From contig NMRA01000029.1 of the NCBI GenBank assembly GCA_002633005.1, positions 1,225,009 to 1,289,008 on the forward strand: a stretch of 64,000 nucleotides of DNA, read 5' to 3'. The translations under genes and the position numbers were made by a program. Position 1 is the first letter of the stretch. Each line of letters opens with the position of its first letter. Positions 33,960 through 43,620 of the stretch are shown in pieces. A model generated the notes under the pieces. It searched no databases and was not told the DNA's origin. It was given only the letters and a program-made list of their open reading frames with translations. This stretch comes from Phoronis australis (lineage: Eukaryota; Phoronida; Phoronidae).

Positions 33960-34600
33960 TAGTTCGAAGACAAAACCAGTAAACTCCGGCGTGATAGTGC
34001 ATGGGCATCGGTTCGCTTTTCCAATAAATGACAAAGTGGACCTAGCTGCACTAAAGACTGGAATAAAGGTTATCTCTAACATTAAAGTACTTTTAACGGG
34101 AAAAATAAGCGATGAACTCACGCAGTCCAGTGGTCGTGGTTTCGCAGTATGTGAATGGATTTGACCGCAGCTCACGCGGAGTACTCGTACGCGGCCGCAA
34201 ACGAGTGCATGTAAAATGCCGAGGCCACGCATTCGCTTCACTCGATTTTCGGAAAATTAATTCGCGTTTACATCGTTTCTTTGATGTTTCTCGCCGCCAA
34301 TTATTCAGCACGCTTTACCTATTTGGCGTACATGGTAAACACAGCCGGCGGACAAATACCCCCAAATAGTATTTGGCTTCGAGAAAAGTGCGTTTGCCAA
34401 ATCGGAGTTGAAGAGCTGTGAAGACACTACTCGGTGAGACAAAGAAAAAAACACGCCGGGGTTTTGCGGCAGCAGAACCTGGCGCTTTTCCATCGTGGAA
34501 CGAGAGGGAAGGAGGCGTTGGGTGGGCGCGTGTGTTTGCGCTGCCGCTTTTGAGTTGTTTTTGTGGCAAAGCCAACATCTAGACCTCGTGTTAGTGTTCC
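33960..34600. other. GC-richer block, unassigned
   Basis: Distinctly GC- and CpG-richer than the flanks, with overlapping open frames on both strands (34112-34369 +, 34093-34311 - and 34315-34578 -). No domain recognised. May be an older repeat or a promoter-like CpG block. Confidence 0.25.
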
Positions 34601-35748
34601 AATATATAAGCTAGATACATGTACCTATCTCATAGAACACGTTATAAACCCCACAGGGCCATAGAAAGCATCTGCTAACAGACAAATTCAACTTCAATTC
34701 GTCAAACTTTGTCACCGTGGTACGGCGCAAATTTTCTCCCCTGACTTCCAGTGGCCATTCCGTAAATGGAAGTAAATAGTCATTTACAAACAACCTTTTA
34801 AGATTTAAAAATAGTTATTTCCAATATGCGTAGAACCTTTAAAACAATGTTGGTGGATCACGTGAAAACATAAACAATGTAAAGCACAATTGTGCTATTC
34901 TATGTTCAGCGAAACATGAAAGATGCAAAAATTTAATATTGATGAGAATGTACCTAAGTTATTATACTTTTAATTTGTGTCTCTTAATTGTTAAGGTTTG
35001 TTCAATATTGCTACAAAAATTGGCACATGTGTTTTCGATGTTATTCAGTCATTTATGAACGTAACTAAACGCATGTTACTAATGAACTTGCATCCTAATT
35101 CCTTATCTCAGTAATTGGTTTGGCAAATTAGTTAGGAACACGACATGTAGCGAAGATATGAAGCAGGTTGAAAATTCAAGAATCTTTTTAAGAACGAGTT
35201 GTGTATAACAAAATGATCCGCCGTAGATCTCTCACCCTGTCCAGTAAATATCGTGACGTGGTGTTGGGAATAGCTGGGAATAGCGCTGCATGATGAGGGC
35301 TATAGTGGGCCCCAATGTATGTCATTAGTGCAGAATTTTTAGTTTTCACATTTGTAAGTCGCCAATGAATACAAATGCAATCTGTTTAGCGTAGATTATG
35401 CTAATGTAGCATAGTAGTTTAGTTCATGCTATATATTATCATAGATAGGGTCGTGGAAATACCTCGTTAAGGAAAATGCCGAGACTTGAGGAAGGTTTTT
35501 GTGCTTAAGAACAGGAAAAATAAATTGGCAAAATATAACAAAAAACTTCACAATCTTAACTTAAGAGAAGCTCAGAATAAGGCCCCTGATTTGAAATTAG
35601 AAGCACTGCTTGTGACTCGTTCCAATTTAAAAGTCCGTTTTTTGGGAAATAAGCTCTGAAGTTTATATGGATAATAGAAAGGTAAAAGTCTATGACGGTT
35701 ACTGAATAATTATAATCTTAGTATCGAAAAATCCCGGTATTCTTGTAG
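34601..35748. other. Intron upstream of kringle 2
   Basis: AT-rich; nothing recognised. Confidence 0.45.
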
Positions 35749-35982
35749 CCGATTTCACCAAGTGCTGGGGACCGTTGGACGGATACTATATCGGTACCAA
35801 GAACACTGCTGAAACTGGAGGACTTTGTAAACAATGGAAGGACGTGAATGTGCAGATCTCAAAGAAATTTCAGCTCACTGACAAAAATTATTGTCGAAAT
35901 CTTGGCTCGACTGTAGGAGAGGGAGTGTGGTGCTTCGTAGACGATAAACTTCCCCAACCCTGTAATGTACGGTCGTGTAACC
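35749..35982 (+). CDS. Exon: kringle domain 2
   Basis: The 234-nt exon follows acceptor TTCTTGTAG and ends before donor GTGAGT. Six cysteines in kringle order (TKC, GLC, NYC, VWC, QPC, RSC) with motifs GYYIGTKNTAETGG, KNYCRN and GVWCFVDD. More compact than kringle 1, close to the usual length of about 75-80 residues. It also lacks an evident Asp-x-Asp lysine-binding pair. The preceding intron is 17.6 kb, the following one only 186 bp. The module is clearly identifiable; binding partner unknown. Confidence 0.93.
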
Positions 35983-36168
35983 GTGAGTATTTTAACATGG
36001 GTGGCGACTGAGTACAGGCAGACAAAAATTGGTCATTCGTGAACGGTGAAATTGCTCAAGGTGGATCATCATTTCGTTTAGTGTAAGAAAAAAATTGGTA
36101 ATGTGTAGAGTCTAAAACCTGTTTTCAGTCACAGACGGCACCATAAAGGAAGCCTTTATTTCTTGCAG

Positions 36169-36408
36169 CTTTACGAAAAGTATTACAAGCAAACTTCAAC
36201 AACAAAAGTAATAAAATCTCATGGAGATTGCCTAGTGGACCAAGGGAGCACTTCAAAATCACTTGTCCCAAAGGGCACTTAATTGTTGGCCCAATGACAG
36301 AAACGGCTACCTGCACAGATCTTGAGCCAGGATCCTTGTACTCTATATCGGTGACTACAGAACATTCTCACTTCTCTGCGATTGAAGTTCAACTTAAAGC
36401 GAAGACGG
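36169..36408 (+). CDS. Exon: fibronectin type III domain 1
   Basis: The 240-nt exon follows acceptor TTTCTTGCAG and ends before donor GTACGT. The B-strand tryptophan is in NKISWRLPSG, the C-strand reads FKITCPKG, and the E/F region reads TATCTDLEPGSLYSISVTT, the classic L-x-PG-x-x-Y tyrosine corner. An earlier AG at 36128 was rejected because it puts the reading out of frame. The domain carries one cysteine in strand C and one in strand E, a pair repeated in all four FN3 units of this gene. It is the most divergent of the four at its N-terminus. Confidence 0.85.
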
Positions 36409-36940
36409 GTACGTATAAAACAGGCTTAAATTGCAATGTCTGGATGGTATACTAACGTACATGTACTTCAAAGGGTTTAAGGCTGTATATTGTTTTATTC
36501 TGATTAGCTGGCTAAAAACGAAAATCAAACTGGACGTTCTTCAGTTTAGTCCCATTATTTGGTTTCATAATATTCCTTGGCGTGACAAGATTCCATTTTC
36601 GCAACCAACTCATATCACATCAGTCCTCAAGTGGCTATCCGTCGTCCGCAAGTCCGTTCGCCTGGAACTGACAAACGACATGTCGTGGAAATCCGCAAAA
36701 TTACAATTAACGGGAAAATGAAGCAGAAGAAGTAACCAAGAGCAGAATTGTTCAGTTAGCATTGCGTTTGACGAAAGACGAATGTCAGGCTTTTCGATAA
36801 TATCAGATCTGGGCACCGGTTCTATTCTTTTTACACAAAACCAAACTTTAAAACTTTTTTAAGTTTCCGTTACCCTCTAATGCAAACCTTAGATAATTAT
36901 CTATCATTCTATGCTCGAATACATAATCCAAATTCGGAGA
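36409..36940. other. Intron, nothing recognised
   Basis: Short frames on both strands with no motif. Confidence 0.4.
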
Positions 36941-37331
36941 AGATGAAAACTCACATAAAACTTGAAATTTCGAGTAAAAAATCGATATTTTTAGTTCAGA
37001 CTCACAACTGGAGTCAGAAAGACTTCCACTTAAACCGTAATGCACTCGAGAACAGAATAATAGACATTTATCTTGAGTTCATACTGAATAGAAACATGTT
37101 AAAATGACTCGATTTCGAGCGAACGTGTTAGACCACGGGTCCAAGAGGTAACCTGACTCCATCTAAGTAAGATGACGCGAAAGTTTTGGCTTACGAAGTA
37201 AATGCTTATCACAGATAACGTGTTCATTATTCTCATGCAAGCCGAATATACACTGTACAGTCAAGTTTCTGGTACCTGAATTGATACTCGGATAGTGAGG
37301 TTATGTTTTTCGGTTGCCCAGTGGGCATTAA
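36941..37331 (+). repeat. Left flank of TTAA insertion, filled allele
   Basis: About 390 bp almost identical to 39530-39931; an 11-bp insertion (cagtacatgta) in the second copy and a few substitutions distinguish them. It ends in the TTAA at 37328-37331. Confidence 0.85.
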
Positions 37332-39282
37332 AGTCATATGATCCGTTTGTAGACGTTTTAAAACATCGTGAATCTGCATAAAAACCATTGAAACATACTC
37401 TCTGACACTTAATTAGAACCTTTCGTAAGTATGGGGTCTATCTGCTGCCTGTACATATTTTTTCTTTTATTTTTTATTTTCTTAAAATCTGCGTGATCAA
37501 AACAAACGAATGTTGCCCATAATGCTGTGCGGTTTGACCTTTCGGCAACTAATCAGCTGTTTCCGGTACTGCTCCGAAGAAGAGAAGTTCGCCTTAACCA
37601 GGTAATTTATTCGTTTCTTGAACATTTTGATGACGATATTGCTCCCTGTATGAGCTGAACAGTCTAACTATTACTCTTAGAATTAGATGAAACCATTACC
37701 TGTGGGAAAATTACGTACTCAATTTGATAGTAATCGTNNNNNNNNNNNNNNNNNNNNNNNNNNNNNNNNNNNNNNNNNNNNNNNNNNNNNNNNNNNNNNN
37801 NNNNNNNNNNNNNNNNNNNNNNNNNNNNNNNNNNNNNNNNNNNNNNNNNNNNNNNNNNNNNNNNNNNNNNNNNNNNNNNNNNNNNNNNNNNNNNNNNNNN
37901 NNNNNNNNNNNNNNNNNNNNNNNNNNNNNNNNNNNNNNNNNNNNNNNNNNNNNNNNNNNNNNNNNNNNNNNNNNNNNNNNNNNNNNNNNNNNNNNNNNNN
38001 NNNNNNNNNNNNNNNNNNNNNNNNNNNNNNNNNNNNNNNNNNNNNNNNNNNNNNNNNNNNNNNNNNNNNNNNNNNNNNNNNNNNNNNNNNNNNNNNNNNN
38101 NNNNNNNNNNNNNNNNNNNNNNNNNNNNNNNNNNNNNNNNNNNNNNNNNNNNNNNNNNNNNNNNNNNNNNNNNNNNNNNNNNNNNNNNNNNNNNNNNNNN
38201 NNNNNNNNNNNNNNNNNNNNNNNNNNNNNNNNNNNNNNNNNNNNNNNNNNNNNNNNNNNNNNNNNNNNNNNNNNNNNNNNNNNNNNNNNNNNNNNNNNNN
38301 NNNNNNNNNNNNNNNNNNNNNNNNNNNNNNNNNNNNNNNNNNNNNNNNNNNNNNNNNNNNNNNNNNNNNNNNNNNNNNNNNNNNNNNNNNNNNNNNNNNN
38401 NNNNNNNNNNNNNNNNNNNNNNNNNNNNNNNNNNNNNNNNNNNTGCAACTCCCCAAAACATCGCCATGTCGACGTTAGAATGAAAGGGCCTTACCAGTTT
38501 TAACTACATGTTAAAACACTAACATGGTGTAACTAGTCCGGGTCAGCGTGAATCAGTACTACTACTAGTACTAGTAGTATTAGAACAAAAACTGAACAGC
38601 TGATCGAATTGTAGCCAGCCAGCTAGCTGTATGATGACTGTATATTATACAGCTTTGTACCAAGGCTAATCGAATTGAGGCTCTTCAAAATGATTCGGGT
38701 CCGATGTATGCTGACTGAGATCAGTCACCCATCAGTGAATGCTCTAAACGTGTATACGAGTCATTGAACATTCCACAAACAGCACACTTACTGACTTATA
38801 CTTGTCCATCGAAAGCCTGGTATTTGTTGTAATGTAAAGCCTTCACGAGTTCGAACATTCAGTCTTGTCCTCATTGTTTCTCACCTATCGAACGAGTCGA
38901 TTACAGGTACAAGGTTTGTTGGTAATGCCGCTTTTTGTACTGGCTAACACGTCTTTTTTCTGAATCTCGTAGAGCAGGACGACTGCGTTTCGCCTTCGGA
39001 CGTACACTTCATAGATCTACTTCTCCCCGCCATTTGTATAAATTCTGTTGACCTCTAGATCTGTGGCTGCGCATGCGTTGTTGTAATGCTTATAATCTGT
39101 TTAGCGGTCGGGATACTAAATTCTTTGTAAACATTTCATTCGTTTGTAGTATTTACAACGATTTTGTTCAAACTTTTTGCACAAGTTGAAAGTTAATAAC
39201 TTTTTGAACTCCATGTCACATCAAAAAACCGGCTTAAACGGCGTTAAGAGGTTTTTTCTTCTATAACTCGGACCATAGGCCT
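37332..39282. mobile_element. 1.95-kb DNA transposon flanked by TTAA duplications (contains 706-bp gap)
   Basis: The left end reads TTAA then AGTCATATGATCCG. The right end reads, on the opposite strand, AGGCCTATGGTCCG before TTAA, so the ends are imperfect inverted repeats (11 of 14). The same flanks joined without the insert occur at 39921-39940 (ggcattaacacgg), showing the empty site. TTAA target duplication is known for piggyBac and Kolobok superfamilies. The visible 1245 bp encode no recognised transposase; the N run at 37738-38443 could hide coding sequence. Confidence 0.82.
37738..38443. other. Assembly gap (706 N)
   Basis: Lies inside the TTAA-flanked element. Apparent long open frames across it are artefacts of translating N. 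Confidence 0.98.
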
Positions 39283-39528
39283 TTAACACGGAGTTAAACA
39301 TTGTAATAAAATTATTTTAATGAGGCGATCAACCTGCATCCAGGGACTATGCTCTTTTGGTTTCATGGCATCTTCATTAGATTATGTGGTCAGAAAGCAA
39401 ACAAATCTCCCAGTTCCTAAAACGGTATGCGTTCAATAACGCTAGGACCTATGCTAGTACCCTAGCAAAAACCAAGCCAAAGTCACGTGTTCTCATGTGA
39501 AATAAGCCGCAATATCTCTCGTAATCTC
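39283..39528 (+). repeat. Right flank of TTAA insertion, filled allele
   Basis: Nearly identical to 39928-40172 (for example gcatccagggactatgctct against tcatccagggactatgctct). It includes the start of the small MITE (39426-39528), cut off by the single N at 39529. Confidence 0.85.
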
Positions 39529-39529
39529 N

Positions 39530-40172
39530 AGATGAAAACTCACATAAAACTCGAAATTTCGAGTAAAAAATCGATATTTTTAGTTCAGACTCACAACTGG
39601 AGTCAGAAAGACTTCCACTTAAACCGTAATGCACTCGAGAACAGAATAATAGACATTTATCTTGAGTTCATACTGAAACGAAATATGTTAAAATGACTCG
39701 ATTTCGAGTGAACGTGTTAGACCACGGGTCCAAGAGGTACAGTACATGTAACCTGACTCCATCTAAGTAAGATGACGCGAAAGTTTTGGCTTACGAAGTA
39801 AATGCTTATCACAGATAACGTGTTCATTATTCTCATGCAAGCCGAATATACACTGTACAGTCAAGTTTCTGGTACCTGAATTGATACTCGGATAGTGAGG
39901 TTATGTTTTTCGGTTGCACAGTCGGCATTAACACGGAGTTAAACATTGTAATAAAATTATTTTAATGAGGCGATCAACCTTCATCCAGGGACTATGCTCT
40001 TTTGGTTTCATGGCATCTTCATTAGATTTTGTGGTCAGAAAGCAAACAAATCTCCCAGTTCCTAAAACGGTATGCGTTCAATAACGCTAGGACTTATGCT
40101 AGTACCCTAGCAAAAACCAAGCCAAAGTCACGCGTTCTCATGTGAAATAAGCCGCAATATCTCTCGTAATCT
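39530..40172 (+). repeat. Empty-site allele of the TTAA locus
   Basis: Repeats 36941-37331 and then 39283-39528 with nothing between but one TTAA (39928-39931). Best explained as the second haplotype assembled in series after the first. Confidence 0.85.
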
Positions 40173-40220
40173 CGCGAAGTCTTTCTGTTTAGCGGGGCCC
40201 TCGCGTTACTGAACGGGAGG
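40071..40220 (-). mobile_element. 150-bp MITE, same family as 19275-19410 (copy 2)
   Basis: Begins tatgcgttcaataacgctag and ends gcgttactgaacggg; inverted relative to copy 1. An allelic, truncated version is at 39426-39528. Confidence 0.75.
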
Positions 40221-41791
40221 CTGCTCAGCCTCTCGTTTTTGTCTCAGGTGACTACATAGTTTTTGTTCTGATTGGTTTAAACAGTCCCGTAAGATGCTTG
40301 TAAATAACTGTTTGTAGCTGTGGATGTTGTACCCACCCTGTATTGCCCTTCGGACTGGTTTCCTGCTTACTCTGTAGTCACACCCCAGGTTCCATTTGTG
40401 AGTTCTTCACCACTGTATTCGTGTAACCCGTATTCAGTGTTTGACATAGTTTCTACTGCCATGCTAGCTAGGTTTAATTACTGTCTAACATTTCAACTAA
40501 AAAAGTGTGTGCTTATCCCATAACCTTGACTTCCAGAATCGATTTTGTCATACTTGAAAACCTGTAGTTTCATGTATCTTACTCGTTTTGAAAGGCATTT
40601 ATTGGGACTTGTTAATTTCAATATGGCCGATGGCGGCCATCTTGGATTTGAGGGTTATGCCGGCAAAATCCAGCCCGGCATACATTTTTTGACTTTGTAG
40701 CCCAAAATTAGTTAAAATTAATCATCAGATCAGCATTACCTCCAGATGCCCTCAACAGTCATTTTTTGCCAAACTGGAACCTGAATACGGCTCTGGTTAC
40801 TATTTTCCTAAAATTTAGCGTCCAACGTGGTTACCGTAAGCTTCACCACTCCAGCGATTTCATCTGTCACGGATAGTTCTACGTCTACTGCTTCCTCTCC
40901 AGCCATGTTTTGGTTTCGCCTCACACTTCAATCTGTAGCAACTGCCCATCATTCCGCCACTCTAGACCCCCTTGATGAGAACTTTCATGATAAAGAGTTT
41001 CCCGTTCGTCAATGAAGTGTCGATGTACTGGGTTGAGGTCAACAGCTGCTTCCAGCAGATTCATGTTTAGTGATTTCAACCGTTTTTGAAATACGTTAAT
41101 ATGTTACAATGTTCGGCTCGAAACGAACTTAAAGAACGTAAGAAAACACACCATCAATTTATCAGCTTTAGACCTTTTGTCTGCTGAATCGAACTCATTG
41201 TCATTCGTGAACTGACGAAGTTCAACCAAGTCTCAAAGTTACAATGGACTTCACAGCTGCTTCTATAGCACTACATCGCTTGCCTGATTCTTTCAGACAT
41301 CTTTTGCCTAGGATTTGTTTGCCCCGAGAAAATCGTACACTGGTTGTATCGTTCCAAAATGACGATCGTTGCATCAACAGATGCAACATGAACTCCTGCC
41401 AAATTCAGTGAGCGATTGGCCCAGTTAATAAGCATTGCTTTGGCATTCCTCTCACGGAGTCTTGTCTGCACCCCACTTAGGCATATTTTTTCGACAGTCT
41501 AGAGGAAGTGGTAAGCTCCGACCACACTGATGGGCACTGAATTGAGAAACGATAACGTGCGCATGATGTCGCTAGCGGACCACAACCACAATTTTCGAAG
41601 CAAATGTGTTCACGTGTTCACGTAAACTCTAGAAAGGTGTCTCTGTTCGTGTCCGGAATATAGCAGGCATCGATTATGATTTCTGTAATATCCAATAAAA
41701 AAATATTCGAACGTGATTGCGTTATGCAGCGTCGTTTGATTTTCCATGCTTCTGCTACTGCTACTGCAATGGTGAGGATTTGTCATTTCAG
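40221..41791. other. Intron, nothing recognised
   Basis: Frames at 40320-40523, 40827-41015 (+) and 41271-41471 (-) have no domain signature. atggcggccat near 40632 is only a local motif. Confidence 0.4.
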
Positions 41792-42064
41792 AACTACCCA
41801 AGGTCACGGGTCTTAAAGTTACACAAAGAACGACCACATCCCTCTTAGCTACCTGGACAAAATTACGGGGTAATAAAATCTCATATTCCTTGCTGTGTAA
41901 AACCGTGACCTCGAATGCTCCGGCGAGCAGATCCACGGTCAAGGAAAACCGTGGATCATGTACTGGGCTTTCGCCAGGAGAAGAATATGTGCTCATCGTG
42001 ACGACCAAAAAAAGAGGCTGGCACGAGCCTTCTCAGGAGTTGAAAGACAAAACAACGAAGACAC
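41792..42064 (+). CDS. Exon: fibronectin type III domain 2
   Basis: The 273-nt exon follows acceptor GTCATTTCAG and ends before donor GTAAGC. Residues KVTGLKVTQRTTTSLLATW give the A and B strands with the core Trp; ISYSLLCK is strand C with the extra Cys; GSCTGLSPGEEYVLIV contains the second Cys and the tyrosine corner. Phase 1-1. The intron before it (5.4 kb) contains the allelic TTAA-element pair; dispersed repeat RE-1 begins about 55 bp after the donor. Confidence 0.92.
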
Positions 42065-42119
42065 GTAAGCTTAATTTACATATCCACCTTTGCATTGTGC
42101 ACATTATTACAGAGACAAG

Positions 42120-43620
42120 TAGCTCACGTCGTCAATATGACGCCACATTGGAAAGTCTTTCACAGGACCAAAATGGCGCAAAACACTGGGAGCCCTACGG
42201 GGGCTCGAAGTGTTATGCTAGTAGCCAAAGCGTTGAGTTTTTGGTCCTGCCATTGAATCACGTTTTGTTTTTGGTTCGGTAATGGAGATTAGTGGAGCTG
42301 CCGCTATGTGTTTCTATGTTCTGCCACCATACTTTAAGCGGAGCGACCATGCGTTGTTTCCACCTCAGCATTGGGGTTTGAGACCATATCAGGTCAATTA
42401 AAAAATAATTATTGACCAGCACATGATGATGTTTGTTAATTGTACTTAAGTAAATATTTGGTATTAATGGCAATCATATGTGTTTTTACTTTTACTGAAA
42501 AACAACAACTGGATGCCCGAACTTACCCGCCAGTCATCCAAATCAGTATATCTAAGTGAATAATCTATTCTTTATTCAAATATATCCGGCTTTAAAAACT
42601 CATTTAGTAATGTGCATTCCATAATGAGATATTTTCTGTTGTACGATAACAAACAAATCCCTGCAAAATCTGTACTTATGTCGAATTTGACAATTGAAAT
42701 TCTGTAGATTTGCACTGCTTGCTTATGTGCTCTAATTGATTTATGACTCAAAATTTGCGCAAAGAAATAAAGTGCTTCATAACCAAAACATCAAGATTCG
42801 AGATTCAAGATTCAAGAAGCTTTATTTAACGTCGTACGGAGAACAGATTAACATTAGCCAGTTGGGCTATTACTACGACATTAAATTTAACAGAAAAACA
42901 TGAAGAAAAGGGAACTTAAGCTAGAGGTAGAGAATAACACAGAGATATAATTGTAAATAAAAGTAAAGTTGTCGTAATCGCTAAACTATGTACTAACTAG
43001 GGTCAAATGAGCATAAACAATAATGGGTACACGTGTAAATGCTATAATCTAGATAAATCATAAGAGAAACGAGTGTATACACTACAGTAATTACAGCATA
43101 ACCTGGAGTGTTTACAAAGAGAACAGTTGCATTTAAGGCCAGTCCAGGTCCGAATCAGTCCACGGAAAATGGTGAAAGACTCTGTTGTGCGCAACAGATT
43201 CTGTACACTGTTCCAGACCCGAGCAGCCTCGAAGCGAAAAGATTGTTTTCCATATTTAACGGATTTAACTTCAGGAAAAACTAGAAGGTTGCTGTAGCGA
43301 AAGGAGTAATTGTTTTCTTGCTTCTTTACAAGTGAAGAAAGTGTCTTGGGTGATTCACCAGGAAGGATTTTAAATACTTCTATTGCAATAAGTAGAAGTC
43401 TGTGTAGGTGAAGGGGTGGTTTGTTAGCTAGAGAGAGTAGTTGGTCGTGAGTGCTAATGTCGTCATTGTAAACAAAACGTAGGTCTCTGAGCTAAAGTTT
43501 TTCTAGTTTGAGTGTATTTCAAATCCTGTACGACTGAAATGCGCACCCAACCTATACCCAAAATACAGAATTTCTCACTCGAAGCCGAATGGAAATATAC
43601 CCAACCGTGCCGGTGGAACA
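42120..43620 (-). repeat. RE-1 copy 2, split by a LINE fragment
   Basis: Minus strand matches 970-1760 in two blocks (43620-43506 and 42785-42120). The blocks are separated by a 720-bp LINE 3' end; in the 1-kb copy the same junction is continuous. It begins only about 55 bp after the FN3-2 exon donor and abuts the satellite array at the other end. Confidence 0.75.
42786..43505 (-). mobile_element. LINE 3' fragment (CR1/jockey-like) inserted in RE-1
   Basis: Minus strand encodes RFVYNDDISTHDQLLSLANK, RLLLIAIEVFKIL, NNYSFRYSNLLVFPEVKS, SFRFEAARVWNSVQNLLR and finally LKCNCSLCKHS. This is the characteristic C-terminal region of LINE ORF2 after RT (VYND, EVFK, YSLR, WNSLP, C-x-C-x-x-C). It ends with AATAAA and a degenerate (GAATCTT)n tail near 42795-42830. 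Strongly 5'-truncated. Confidence 0.85.

Noticed and set aside
37664-38503. Long open frames of about 245-267 codons on both strands
   Set aside because: They consist almost entirely of translated N from the 706-bp gap.
40827-41015. Ser/Thr-rich frame considered as an extra FN3 or linker exon before FN3-2
   Set aside because: No Trp/Tyr core, no phase-1 acceptor and donor pair, ends in a stop.
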